NCBI GenBank assembly: GCA_958450365.1
Contig: CAUEEP010000741.1
Coordinates: 2,648,501-2,712,500 of the forward strand
DNA length: 64,000 nt
Direction of reading: 5' to 3'
DNA from: Mesorhabditis belari
Lineage: Eukaryota > Nematoda > Chromadorea > Rhabditida > Rhabditidae
Made by a program: the position numbers and the translations under genes. The notes under the pieces were generated by a model that saw only the letters and a list, made by a program, of their open reading frames with translations, was not told the origin of the DNA and did not search any database. Shown here in pieces: positions 22,295 to 34,204 of this stretch (position 1 is the first letter of the stretch; each line of letters opens with the position of its first letter).

Positions 22295-23079
22295 AACGAA
22301 CGAACCAACCAACCAAATATCGAACTTTCCCGTGACTTTATTTTGATGTTTTTCTTTGTATTGTGTTAATCACAAATTAGGATTTTCTTTTTACGATTCT
22401 TTCTTTTTTTCTCTAGATCTTTTGCACTTTCCACTGAAACAATCAAGAAATTAAATTTATTGTTTATTTGTAAATTGTTATTTGTAAAAACTTTCCTCAA
22501 TAATTTCAAATAAAGCGTACTGGTTACAGTAACCCTAAGCCATTTTAGACAAAAATACACAAACAAGTGTACAAAATACACAAAATGACAGTGCTCAGTA
22601 TGAGTAAAGGAATTTTGACAAAAAACGAAGAGTAATCAATGATTAAGAACCCTGTAATCAGAACTGGAAAGAGATTAAAATAAAAAGAAAATGAAAATTC
22701 AGCAAAAACAAACAAAGACACTATGCTCAAATTTCTCAAAAAGCTCAATTTCGAAGAAGAAAAATCTCGAGACGGTTTAGGGAATGTGGAAAAATCGAAA
22801 AATTCGATTTTGCATATAAGAAAACGGGTTGTAAACGTCAGCTAACTGCTATCATTTCTAGGTCAGAGATTGTGCTTTTAGGCTACACTATAAAATACAT
22901 CCACAATTTATTTAAATGAATTAATTTCACTTTAACACATTTAACATAGTAACTTTTTTTTTTCCAAGACACTGACTAGTGAAATTGGTCATTTTGGCTT
23001 AAAGAAAGAAGAATTTGAAAGAAAATTGAAAAGAAGAGAGAGCAGGCTAGTTTCCGCAACTCTTTTTCGGCTAGTTTTC

Positions 23080-23420
23080 GACTGCGTCATGCGCCACTGG
23101 ATCATGCGCGACTGGATCATTTGCACAACTGGGTTATTTGCGCCACTGGGTCATGCGCCAGTGGGTCATGCGCAACTGGGTCATGCGCCACTGGATCATG
23201 CGCCACTGGGTCATGCGCCAGTGCGTCATGTGCAACTGGATCATGCGCCACTGGATCATGCGCAACTGGATCATGCGCCACTGGATCATGCGCAACTGGA
23301 TCATGCGCGACTGGATCATTTGCACAACTGGGTCATGCGCCACTGGATCATGCGCAACTGGGTCATACGCCACTGGGTCATTTGTGCTAAAGAGTCTTTT
23401 GTCATTTGATTTGAGTCATT
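23080..23420. repeat. 15-bp minisatellite (ATGCGCCACTGGGTC)
   Basis: About 20 copies with cca/caa/cga and ggg/gga variants. Confidence 0.95.
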
Positions 23421-23429
23421 TGCGCAACT

Positions 23430-23765
23430 GGGTCGTTAGCGCGACTCGCCATAACTTTCTTCTAAGTGGGCGAATCTTTATGATTTTGGTTTCATTTTGT
23501 AGATCTCAATAAGTGCAACAAAATGAAACCAAAACCATAAAGATTGGCTTATGTAGGAGAAAGTTATGGCGCAGAGCCAGTTGCTTTAGCGCAAAGTAGC
23601 CACCGCCGGATTACTGTGGGTTGAACTCAACATAACTTATTTCTAAGTCAGCCAATCTTTATGATGTTGATCCCATTTTGTTGCACTTATTAAGATCTAC
23701 AAAATGAAACCAAAACCATAAAGATTGGCCTACTTAGAAAGAAGTTATAGTTGCGCAAATGACTC
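23430..23765. mobile_element. Two adjacent foldback MITEs
   Basis: Two palindromes, each with the core ccataactttcttctaagt...ttatgattttggtttcattttgt...acaaaatgaaaccaaaaccataaag...gaaagttatgg. The same core forms the centre of the element at 54885-55235. Confidence 0.8.
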
Positions 23766-23875
23766 AGTTGCTCAAAAAAAGTCGCGGAAACTAGCCTACC
23801 CCAAGAAGAGCTTTAAAAAGAAAAATTGAAAATTCTAGCTATACTAACAGAGACACAAGGATCAGTTTTTTACTG

Positions 23876-26800
23876 TCATAACTCTGAATTTGGTTTAGTG
23901 GCAGCTAATTGATGGGATTTTCTTCGAGACGGAATGAAGAAACCGAGGAAATCGACGTTTTGAATGAGAATGATTGAGGCGATGATGATTGTGATGAGAA
24001 GACCGGTACGGGTTCTAGAAAATCAAGGCATTTATACTCACTAGCTGAATATTCGAAGTTCTGAAGCTCTGAAGCTTATTTGACATATCTATTAGTAGAT
24101 CTGTCTAAAGATCAGTAGATATTCGGCATTTCTGGGTCAGCACTCTTTTCCTGTCAATCAGTTAAAGATCATTTGAGTCATGAGTTACAGTAGCGGACAT
24201 AATTTTGGAAACATCTATAGGAAGTTCTGGAGAGAGCCTGTCAGGCGTTAAGAGCCATAATCTTAATGAAAAATTCGAGCTTTTGGCTAAGAAATGGATG
24301 GAAATTCAAACAACAACCATCGACAACTTGATCGCTTCGATGAGCGCTCGGTGCCAGGCTTGATTGATTGATTCTAAAGGCTTAGGCTTCCACAAAGATC
24401 TTCCACAAAGTATTGAATTGATTTATTTGTTCTTTTTTAAATTTAGAAATTTAATGGTTTTTTTACGTCATTATTTAGAGTTGTTTTTAAAAGTTTCCAA
24501 AATTATGTCCTCTAGGTTTATAGATAAATGCATTAAAAATAATAGTTTTCAAAAAGTTCAGCAGTTCTGTCTATTTTTGTTCTGTTGAGCTGTTCAGCAG
24601 TTCTGCAGCAGCCAGTTTTGAGCTGCTTTGGCTAGCTCGTTGGCTTCCCGTCCTTCCTTCTTCTGTTCGCTTCTTGTGTCGCGTTCTGTTGAGCTGTTCA
24701 GCAGTTCTGTTCAGCTGTTCAGCAGTTCTGTTCAGCTGTTCAGCAGTTCTGTTCAGCTGTTCAGCAGTTCTGTTCAGCTGTTCAGCAGTTCTGTTCAGCT
24801 GTTCTGTCCGCTACTGTAACTATTATCAAAAAATCGGATCCTGATCTAGCCTGGCTTAGGCTGAGTTTTGTCTTGTCTTGTCTTGAGCCTTGAGGTTCTA
24901 CTTTCGTCTTGGGTTGTCTTGAGGGTCTACTTTCGATTTTCGTTTTCGAAGAAAGAGAATTAAACAATTGGCCAACATTTCGTTTATCAGAAAGATTTTT
25001 GCATTCGATCTAGGCTATTCTTTAGGCTATTTAGAGCTTTAGGCTTTGATTTCGGCTATTTAGAGCTTTTTTTTCTATTAGAAACTGATCATAAAATCTC
25101 GTTTTTCTCGAAAACCTTTTCGTAGGCCTACAGAGAAAAAGAATGAAGGGGGATTAAGCTGAAAATTTGAGTCTATTCCTAACTTTTTCTTCTCTATTCT
25201 TCTTATTCTTCTCTATTCTTCTTCTCTTTTGACTTTAAAAAGGTTTTTGTGGAAGAAAGTACTGAAAGAAGTGCTGATTTCTGGCATTTTTGGCTTACAA
25301 ACTTTTCAGAGCTTCCAGAACAGACTCCAAAATGTTTCTTTTTGTAGTTGTTCAAAAAAAAAAATGTGTAAAACGTGCTGATTTTCTTTTTCTTTTTCTT
25401 TTTTCTCTCTTTTTCTTTTTCTAATAAAAGGAACGTGCCGATTGCTTTATTCTTTTTTTTTTTAGAAAATGAAAATCGAAAGTAGGCATAGTACTCAGTT
25501 TAATCGATAATTCTAAACTTCTTTTGACTATACTTTTATTTTCTTGATCTTTAATGATTGATCTTTAATGACTGATCTTTAATGACTGATCTTTAATGAC
25601 AAACCTTGTCCCTGTGAACGGTTTGAAGAAATCCAAAACGATCGCGATGAGGAAAAGGAGCAGCTTGAGGATCTCGACAAGCACGTTCGCTCCACCCAAC
25701 AACATCGCATTCCACCAAGCGGTACCCTGGAAAGGATTTTGTTTTGTGCACTAAAAATGGCACTAAAATCTTCTGTACACATCTTCTGTACAAAATCTTC
25801 TGTACACTTTATATCGACGAACTTACCTGTAATCTTAAATCCAGCGATTCCTTGAAAGTGTGCTCCATTCTTTGCATGTGATTCTGTGTCGTTTCCATCG
25901 TTTCCTCGACTTTCTTGAAGCGATCATTATATTGATAATCCAAACGATTCGCGATATTCGAGAGCTCTTGTCGAACCACGTTTACCTGAAATTATCATTA
26001 ATCTGAAGAAGGTTTAATTGGGCATTTGGGCATGACGTTAAAGTTATTAAAGTTCATTTTGTGTCATCGATTCACGCACTGTTTTCTTTTTGTTTTATTT
26101 TTCTTTTCTTTTCTTTTTCTTTTCTTTTCTCTAGCCTTCTGATCTATATTTTTCTTTTTTTCCTTTTCAAGATGGAGATTTTATGTTTAGATATGTTTAG
26201 ATATGTTTAGATATGTTTAGATATGTTTAGATGAGTTAACTCCCTCTGGAGTAAAGGAGATCAAGTGCGTTGGGGATGTTAGCACAGTTGTCCGGTAAGC
26301 GAAAGGTCGCGGGTTCGAGTCCCGACGGCGCACAAGTTTTTGATCTGCCCAACTGATGTTTAGATTAGCAAAAGACCATCAAAACACCCTAAGCGATCTA
26401 TAAATTGCTTTTTTGCAGGCTTTCCCTTGTTATTTTTATAATATGATCATAAAATATACTTTTAGGGTTTCTAAAGAAAATGGAGGAAAGCTAATCACAA
26501 AGCTTTAAAGCTCTAAAGAAGAGCTAGGCACAAAGCTCTAAAGAAGAGCTGATCACAAAGCTCTAAAGCGCTAAAGAAGAGCTGATCACAAAGTTCTTTA
26601 GCTCTAAAGAAGAGCTAGGCACAAAGCTTTATAGCTCTAAAGAAGAGCTGATCACAAAGCTCTATAGCTCTAATGAAGAGCTAAGCACAAAGCTCTAAAG
26701 AAGAGCTAGGCACAAAGCCAACATTTGCTATTGTTGAATGTTGAGAAAACCATCTAGCTACTGTTTTTTTCGAAAGCCAAGGGAACCAAGGGAGCTTATG

Positions 26801-29800
26801 TTACGAAACAAAAGAAAGCCACAATCGACCACAAATGGAAAAAGATCTAATTGTGTCAATTTCCATCTAAAACACACATCAGCTAGCGTATCGATTAGGT
26901 GAAATTAAGCGTACCAGAGAGTACACGCTTGAGCATAAGTACGATTCACCGTGCAAACGCTTAATATAAAACCATCAGCGAGTGCGGTACTTGTTAGTAT
27001 TACCTGAGAATTTTCGAACTTACCACCTAGCAATTTTCAAGCAATTACCTACAAGCAATTTTCAAACTATCAAAGTTGATCACCTCTGCTTGATGCAAAT
27101 CAATTGTCTCGTTCAGTTGATCCTCCAATTTTTGAAAACGGAACCTATCTTCTTGCTGGGATTTCTCGAAGAATTTCAGCTCCTTTTGGACAAATTCCTG
27201 GAAACGAATTGATTTATTGGCAAATAGTTTAATTGTTTTTATCTACTTTAATCTATACTTTAATCTTTACTTTAATCTTTACTCTATAAAAGAGCTGCGC
27301 CTGTCTGTGCGCACTACTTCTCCGCGCCCTGTGAGACTCAAAAATGGAGGACTGGAGATGTCCGATAGAGAGTTTGAGCACTTTCTTCAAAAGAAACCCA
27401 TTTTGGTGTCAATAGAAAAGTTGTAGAGAATCAAAAATGAGGCTTATAGCCAAATTTCCAAAAAGATCCACTTAGTAGTTTCGCTTAAAATGCAAGTTTT
27501 GTGAAAATACGTAAATTTGGCATTTCTTGAAAACCAGTTTTTGAATCGTTCTGAAAATTTGGATATAAGCTTGATTTTTGATTCTCTACAACTTTTCCAT
27601 TGACACCAAAATGGGTTTCTTTTGAAGAAAGCCCTCAAACTGTCACATATGACAATAGCCGGTAGTTTTCAATTCACCTATCGGATAGATTGAGATTAGC
27701 CTTGATTTGAGGAGAAGTCAAAGTCCAATTTGAGGATTCCGAGCCGGCTAGTTTGTTAGAGGGAGAGGGAAGGGAGCTATGTAAAAGCCCTGCGCCAGAC
27801 GACGAGCGATTACGCGGCCGCACAAAAAACACCGGCGGGAGTGGAACCCGGGTTGTGTACGCTAGAGACAAGTGCGCTCGCACTGCGCCAGGACATGGCT
27901 GAGTGGTTAACACGCACGTCTCTCAAACGAACGGAAGAGAGGTAGCGGGCTCGACTCCTCTCGTTGCCAATGCTTTTGCTTTTTGCTCCTTTTTTTGGTA
28001 TTCAATAAATTTCTATATGGATGATACAGAAATAAGAAAATACTATAGAAAAAGAGATTCAACTCACCGCCAATTCCTGAAATTGTTTCGTGAGGTGCGA
28101 GTTCGCTTCTTTCGTCAACCGCAACTCGGCGATCGTTTCTTTCAAAAGGGAATCAAGGTGTTCTTCTGAAATTTTAAGATTAAATCGTATCTCTACAATT
28201 TAAAGCTTATATCTAGAATGTAAATTTTGTATTTCTAAGTAAAAGTTCACCTCTACTTCCATTCGACAACGCGTCGAAGTCTCGGGCACTCTTTGCGCTG
28301 TCTAAACAAACTTTTGTGTCATTTTTGTGCCATTTTTGTAAAAGTTTTCTTATATAGAAGCATTTTGAGGAGTTAAAGTTTAAAATTCAAAGAAAAACCA
28401 AAGCTTTCTTGGAAAGAAATTTGAAAATAGCGGCGCTAGGTCCTAGTCAACAATTAGATAGAAAAGATCTAACATAGATTTATATATTGTAGCCGATTGA
28501 GTGGATCTAGACGATCTAGATCTCCAACCATCAAGTATTTGGTATGATTCAACGCAGAATCATCGATAATTATGTGAGATTTTTAAAATTTTTCAAAGAT
28601 TGCATTCATAATCGGCTACGGCATAAACATTTTCAAAGCATAACTTTACTTAAATCTAATAGTTTGAATAGTTTGAATAGATTTCTTCTTGAAAAGAACC
28701 AGAGCATTTAATGGGTACAGTTAAACTTGGCTTTAACACAAATGCCGGTTATCGGACATTTGATACGCGCCCGCCCCGTTTGCCATTGGCAATCTAACTT
28801 TGAGCTCGAATATCTCGACTTTGGGCTGTCCAATTTAAATAGTTTTGGTATCATTGGATGCGCCAAGTCTTTCTCTATCGATTGATATAAAAACTATTTA
28901 ATTTGGACTGCCCAATAGCAAGATATTGGAGCTCAAAGTTATGGCAATGGAAAAAGGGCCGGGTATCAAATGTCTCACAGTCCTACGCCAGCGCCGGTCG
29001 TTAAGCTCTTTGTACTATAGAGTTTTGGCAGAAGATCTTGGAAAGAAGTACTGTAACGCTAAAAGTAGACATTGATCAAACTACAAGATCAGACTACAAA
29101 CCCTTGTAGAATTGCGTAGAATAGATATTTTTGAAAAATCTTTTTTTACCAAAAAATCGAGCCAACTTTAGGCTTTCGGTACGACATTAAAATCAAGAAA
29201 AAGCATTATTTGTACCCGGAGAACGAGCCATTTATAGCCTTCCCACGGGACGAAACTACAAACCTGAAACAAAAACGTGCAAAAAACACAATTTGACTTG
29301 ATTTTTGTGTCATTCGAAAGCCTAAAGTTGGGCGGATTTTTTGGTAGAAAAAGTTTTTCAAAAATATCTATTCTACGCGTTTTCTACAATGGTTTATAGT
29401 TTGATCTTGTAGTTTGTAGTCTGACTTTGTAGTTTGTATGGCTAATGGATTAACTTGTCTCAAAGTCACTAAATGTAAAGCCTTGCCAGTACCATTATAA
29501 GACAAAGTCTACCTTTGTTTACCAAACAACAATGGCCGACAACTCTTTTGCACTCACATAAATGTGTCTCCGGTGTCTGATAGTTGGACATCGGTTTATT
29601 TGAGTGAGTGGGCGAGGTGGGCATTCGGAGACCAGGTGGAAGAGTTGAACTCTTATTTGATGCAGCGGCTGTTGAGGCTGGCTGAGCTGATGAGGTTGAG
29701 GCGGCACTGTAATGCTTTTCGGCTACGAAATGGCTGTACTTTGTGCTCAAGTAAAAACATCGTTTCTGATGCACTGAAATCCTATTGAACTATGCCAGCC

Positions 29801-30571
29801 AGCTATGAGCTATGCCAGCCAAGTGTGCGTTTACAGAAAACTTAATCGATCACTTACGCGTTCTCCGATCTCGCATAGAACACCGATTGACCGACATTCG
29901 TTGATGTTTCTAAAATTTGTTTATATCTTTTTGTTTTTGTCTTTGTTTTTGTCTTTGTTTTTAACAAAACAGCCAGCTTTTTAACAAAACAGTCAGCTTT
30001 TTCATAAAACAAACAGCTTTTTAACAAAACAGCCAGCTTTAAAAGCTTTAAAAGCTTTAAATTCTTCTCCAAACCTCCTCCAGTTTCATCATTAATATTA
30101 TCAGCTGATCCAAAACTTGAGCGAATAATATGAGCTAAATCAAGAGGAGCCGAGATCACTTGTCCAGTTAAGCCCTTCATCGTAGCACCGGTTTTTCTGA
30201 AATCAAATTAATAGACCGTATTTTCTCTAATTGTAGTGCACCCCGGCGAGCCGAGTTTGTGACTATTTTACGGCTTTCAAAGTTTTCGCAGAAGCTCAAC
30301 ACTCAAATCTCATCGTCAAATCAAAACCCCCACTAGATCTCATCGTCAGCTACATTTTCCGACCGCACATCGATAGATTCTGATAAGCGGTTCTCGAGAT
30401 TTCGAGCAATTTAGGCGACGCTCGACGCCGATGCAATCTCGTCCTTTTAACAACACAGTATCTTGCTTTCTATGCGTCTTGCTTACTCTACTTTTTGCTT
30501 ACTCATCTTGCTTCCTTGCTTGTTTCCTTGCTTGCTTCCTTGCTTGTTTGCTTGCTTGCTTCCTTGCTTGT

Positions 30572-30604
<33 letters not shown>

Positions 30605-33600
30605 CATCTTGCTTACTTACTATGCACATGCGCCAACCATTACGTTATGATGAAGCTATCGCTCAATCAGAATCCCCGATGGAGATGTGACAAAACGTCG
30701 TGCCAACATGTAGGCCGAAGCGATCTGCCTGCATGTTGACTCATGGATGAAGGGCATGGAAATTCCATTTCTCACAATCCTACGATTATAAATGGACTCA
30801 ACAGTGGACCTCGATCGGCTATTGTACGAAAGAATTGGAGATGAATCACAAAACCGCACAAAACTTCAACAACTACATGAGAAATTTTTGCCTGGAAGCC
30901 CAGTAAAATCGTTTTTTGATCATTAAATGATAGAATTTTGCGGATGTATAAAGGAAAAGAACCACCAATTGTTCTGCTCTGTTCTGTTTCCTTCTCTTTT
31001 CCCTTGTATTTCTTCTTTCTTCTCTGACAAGCAGATACCGAATAGCTGAATGGTTAGAGCATTTGCCCGGAAAGCATAAAGAGGGTTCAAAGAGGGTAAA
31101 AAGAGGAAAGGGTTCAATCTCTCCGGAAATCTTTCTTTCCCATCCGTTACTTTATTATGTTCAATAAACTGCGTTAGATTCTTTTTCATTTCTTACTTGA
31201 TTCCCCTTTCGACACTCGATACAATATTTCCCGATCTTGAGCTCGTTTCCAAAACATTTCCCGAATCCAACTCTCTCAATCGTTGCTCATAAATGGCCAG
31301 CTTTTTCTGAATTTAAAAATTGATCAAAGATACTTTACAGCCAGTATTACGGTTTAAAGCTTATATTACACTTTACAGCCTATATTACACTTTACATCCT
31401 ATATTACACTTTACATCCTATATTACACTTTACAGCCTATATTACACTTTACATCCTATATTACACTTTACATCCTATATTACACTTTACAGCCTATATT
31501 ACACTTTACATCCTATATTACACTTTACATCCTATATTACACTTTACATCCTATATTACACTTTACATCCTATATTACACTTTACAGCCTATATTACACT
31601 TTACAGCCTATATTACACTTTACAGCCTATAATATTACGCCTTATATGAAGGCAAATTAAGTCGAAAATCTTCCAGATTACTTAAAGGTTTTTATATTTT
31701 CATTTTTATAACATTTTTACATGGATCTTCCAATTTTTAGCCTGATTGATCGGCTATAAGAAAAACTAGGGCCTTTAAAGCATTCAAAGCACGATTTCAT
31801 CAGACAAATGCACAAATAGACAGCTAACCAGACAGCTAACCAGTTTTTATCGACAAAAGCATCGCCGTGCCAGTGCTCGCTTTCATTGCCGGAACTTCAA
31901 ATGGCCCTAGTTTTGCTTAGAGCCGATCAATCAGGCTCAAAACTTGAATATAAATGCAAAAAAAGGCTATAGAAATGAAATTAAAACAAAATTTAAGTAA
32001 TCTGAAACATTTTCGACTGAATCTAGCTTTATATAAGGCGTAACACCCGGTAAATGAATGAGCTAAAGTTTCACTTACATTTTTCACTCAAATTCCCCTT
32101 ATATTCTTTACAATTCTTTTTAAAATGATAAATTAATAAATTTACAATAATATTGATATTGATTAATAATAAAATTGACTATAAACTTTATTAAACTTTG
32201 ATTTTTCGCAAATTTGACACAAATCTGACACAAATGTGACTCTCAAATGCTTTTTCATAAGCTTCTTTGCTTGGAAATGATTAGAGCCAGAGTTTCAGTT
32301 GATTTAAACGCTGACAATTGAAATCTTGACAATTGAAATCTTGGCAATTGAAAGGTTTACCTGCAATGACTCCAAATCTTGTGTGTTCCTTTTGTTATTT
32401 TTCTCGAAATGTTGCTTAATTCGGGCCATTTGTGGATTGGCGATCCCGCGCGACATCTCCGCCGCTCTTGACATCTCCAAGAAGTTCTCCACATCAGCTA
32501 AAAATTCAATGAATTGCTTATTGCGAAAGGAAAAAAGCTTTGAGCCTTTGCTTTGAGCCTTTGCTTTCAGCCTTTGCTTTCAGCCTTTGCTTTCAGCCTT
32601 TGCTTTCAGCCTTTGCTTTCAGCCTTTTAAAGCTATCAGTCTTTTAAAGCTTTCAGTCTTTTTAAAGCTTTCAGTCTTTTAAAGCTTTCAGCTTTTTAAA
32701 GCTTTCAGTCTTTTAAAGCTTTCAGTCTTTTAAAGCTTTCAGTCTTTTAAAGCTTTCAGCTTTTTAAAGCTTTCAGTCTTTTAAAGCTTTCAGTCTTTTA
32801 AAGCTTTCAGTCTTTTAAAGCCTTCAACCCTTTAAAGCCTTCAACCCTTTAAAGCCTTCAACCCTTTAAAGCCTTCAGCCTTCTAAAGCTTTCAGTCTTT
32901 TAAAGCTTTCAGTCTTTTAAAGCTTTCAGTCTTTTAAACCTTTCAGCCTTTGCTTTCAGCCTTTTAAAGCTTTCAGCCTTCAGCCTTCAGCCTTAAAGCT
33001 TCCGATGCTTAAACCTTTCTTTTTCCCAAACAAACCTTCACAATTCAGATTCAGTTTGCTAATCTTTAGCTTGATCGCCTCGATTTTCTCCTCTAATCTC
33101 GCTTTTTCTTTCCATTCTTCTCCGGGGCTCACCCGTCCACCCGAAGCTTCCGATGATCGAACGGAAGATCGATCACCTTCTGTTCCCTAGAAATATTGGT
33201 TATAACTTTTCTTTAACAGTTACTAATGATTAAATGATCTTTCAACTCTTTACTCAATGATTATCTAAATAATTAAATGGTCTTTCAACTAAAATCTAGC
33301 AAAATCTAGCAAAATCTAGCTAAATCTAGCTAAATCTAGATAAATTTAACAATCTAGTTCTGTTCTTCAAGTTCTCTCTCCTCCTAAAAGCCGATTTTTA
33401 CGGTTTTCTGCAATTTCCAAGACTTAAAATCTACATCCACATCACCGAAGCCACCCAAAAAATAGATAGAAGGTCTGGCTGCCGTACTGATACCGTTAGC
33501 AGCAAGCTTTTAATCATATTATTGCATTATAGCATTAAAAACCGTTCTGTAAAGTCGGCAAAGTACGTGAAACGTTCTGCCCTCTCCCAAAAAGAACCAG

Positions 33601-34204
33601 TAAACAAGTACCTTTTGTACCAGTAAACAAGTCAAAAAAAAAAAGCTCTCTCAGATTTGCATAATTTTTTCAGTGAACTTTTGTTGAGTAAAGTTGGCCA
33701 AAAAAGCTATTAGTGAATAATATTTATACTATTCTTTCTTTTGTGCACAAAACTCGTAAACATTCTCTATCTAGGGCACCGCTTGAATCAACATCTAGGG
33801 CACCGCTTGAAGCAACAGTTGAATGGATATATTTATTATTTTAAGCAAAAAAAGAACTATTTTAGGCATTTCTCTAATTCGTTTACTTTAAAAAAACATT
33901 GATTTTAGAGAAATATCATTTAAAAAACCCCGGTAGTTTACATTCGATCAGCTCAATTCGCCCATTAGATCAGTATCATTGAGATTCTTTACGAAATGAT
34001 ATCAAAAAATTGAGGTAATTGTTGGAAACTGGGTGAGAGGCTACGGTATTTTGTTGGTGCTGGTGAGAGGCCTTTTCGAAAACGCATCTTTTCTTATCTT
34101 CTCTATCTTCTCTATCTTTATCTTTAGTATCTTCTTTTTTTGCGTTGTCTTTCACTGACCTCATTTTGCAGGAAACTGCTGTTCATCTCGGTGCGAAACG
34201 TCAT
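23876..34204 (-). CDS. TMCC-family transmembrane and coiled-coil protein
   Basis: Thirteen phase-consistent exons give about 491 aa: 34160-34204, 33036-33186, 32361-32497, 31197-31306, 30075-30196, 29858-29909, 29558-29733, 28251-28301, 28068-28165, 27084-27197, 25827-25985, 25605-25726, 23876-24014. It matches the animal TMCC (Tmemb_cc2) family in order: coiled coil, ARIKQHFEKNNKRN, KKLAIYEQRLRELDS, IIRSSFGSADNI, the second coiled coil with LEDQLNETIDLHQAE, then two C-terminal hydrophobic segments (ILKLLLFLIAIVLDFF and LLITIIIASIILIQNV) and a basic tail. Family members are ER membrane proteins. The start is uncertain: the first exon is open back to an acceptor at 34247, so N-terminal exons may be missing (see 40131-40308). 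Introns carry minisatellites, a Helitron-like element and a Merlin-like remnant. Confidence 0.88.
24186..24515. mobile_element. Tc1-like non-autonomous element
   Basis: Left end acagtagcggacataattttggaaac (24186-24211) and an inverted right end gtttccaaaattatgtcc (about 24497-24514). About 330 bp, no transposase. It lies in the last TMCC intron. Confidence 0.75.
24590..24805. repeat. 21-bp minisatellite (TGTTCAGCTGTTCAGCAGTTC)
   Basis: Six to seven perfect copies plus flanking partial copies, in the last TMCC intron. Confidence 0.93.
26170..26232. repeat. 10-bp tandem repeat (ATGTTTAGAT)
   Basis: Six copies in TMCC intron 10. Confidence 0.85.
26265..26333 (+). tRNA. tRNA-like pseudogene, Thr-like
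   Basis: GTGCGTTG pairs with CGGCGCAC as an acceptor stem, and CGGGTTCGAGTCCCG is a good T arm. The anticodon arm is shortened (ccggtaag), position 33 is not T, and the total is 69 nt. Probably inactive. It is located in TMCC intron 10. Confidence 0.4.
26500..26722. repeat. Minisatellite (GCTCTAAAGAAGAGCTGATCACAAA)
   Basis: Eight copies; each unit contains the inverted pair agctct/agagct. In TMCC intron 10. Confidence 0.88.
27832..27895 (-). repeat. tRNA-like module
   Basis: On the minus strand GGCGCAGTGCGAGCGCAC (A-box-like) is followed by CCGGGTTCCACTCCCG (B-box-like). Confidence 0.4.
27891..27969 (+). tRNA. tRNA-Leu(CAA)-like pseudogene
   Basis: TGGCTGAGTGGTTAA is a type-II tRNA D-arm. 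A loop CTCAAAC (anticodon CAA) has a partly paired stem, a long variable region follows, then GGGCTCGACTCC as T arm. Stems are imperfect. It lies head to head with the tRNA-like module at 27832-27895. Confidence 0.4.
28745..29005. mobile_element. Foldback MITE
   Basis: Arms built on gccattggcaatctaactttgagctc...ccaatttaaatagtttt and its inverted copy ending ggagctcaaagttatggcaatgg. In TMCC intron 7, no ORF. Confidence 0.8.
29070..29445. mobile_element. Foldback MITE
   Basis: Inverted arms gatcaaactacaagatcagactacaaa...gaatagatatttttgaaaaat...ctttaggctttcg and reverse. It lies next to the foldback at 28745, in TMCC intron 7. Confidence 0.8.
29736..29775. repeat. Copy of a dispersed GTACTTTGTGCTCAA repeat
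   Basis: gtactttgtgctcaagtaaaaac..., one of at least eight copies in the window (others near 38383, 47616, 48433, 49160, 52203, 52785 and 53233). Here the inverted motif ends ..aaagtacag directly at the TMCC exon 7 acceptor. Confidence 0.7.
29930..30060. repeat. Minisatellite (TTTTTAACAAAACAGCCAGC)
   Basis: Four copies plus gtctttgttttt and aaaagcttt repeats beside TMCC exon 5. Confidence 0.8.
30214..30425. mobile_element. MITE, TACCGTATTT family
   Basis: Starts gaccgtattttctctaattgtag, with the same internal blocks as at 4386. A short internal duplication (ctcatcgtcaaatcaaaacccccactagatctcatcgtcagc) is present. It starts 18 bp upstream of TMCC exon 5. Confidence 0.8.
30480..30620. repeat. 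(CTTG)n microsatellite
   Basis: gcttgcttccttgcttgtttg units over about 130 bp. Confidence 0.93.
30645..30905 (+). mobile_element. Merlin (IS1016)-like transposase remnant
   Basis: Across frames the translation reads LNQNPRWRCDKTSCQ, LWMKGMEIPFLTILRL and ELEMNHKTAQNFNNYMR + NFCLEA. This resembles the zinc-ribbon region (W.C....C) and the LGISHKTVVDWFNFCREVC-type helix of Merlin/IS1595-like transposases. Several frameshifts; no catalytic residues. It lies in TMCC intron 4, opposite strand. Confidence 0.5.
31037..31130 (+). repeat. tRNA-derived fragment
   Basis: GAATAGCTGAATGGTTAGAGCATTTGC is A-box/D-arm-like, with a GGTTCAATCTC B-box remnant after an insertion containing gagggttcaaagagggt. 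Confidence 0.35.
31335..31640. repeat. 19-bp minisatellite (CACTTTACATCCTATATTA)
   Basis: About 15 copies with catcc/cagcc variants, in TMCC intron 3. The 109-aa ORF here is an artefact of the array. Confidence 0.95.
32545..32995. repeat. 17-bp minisatellite (TTTTAAAGCTTTCAGTC)
   Basis: About 25 copies; the flanks use a related 13-bp unit (tttgctttcagcc). In TMCC intron 2, abutting exon 2. Confidence 0.93.

Larger units (their letters stand above)
27281..27970 (+). mobile_element. Helitron-like element in TMCC intron 9
   Basis: Head TCTATAAAAGAGCTGCGCCTGTCTGTGCGC is followed by a foldback block (27369-27690, arms around aagaaacccattttggtgtcaat) and tRNA-like modules at 27832-27969. It lies about 90 bp before the end of TMCC exon 9, part of which is carried by the related element at 17897-18240. 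No coding capacity. Confidence 0.5.

Noticed and set aside
29469..29774. 101-aa minus ORF as an independent gene
   Set aside because: Its centre is exon 7 of the TMCC gene; the ends run into intron and repeat.
30431..30739. 102-aa ORF resembling a signal peptide with LACFLACFLAC
   Set aside because: (CTTG)n microsatellite translation running into a transposase remnant.
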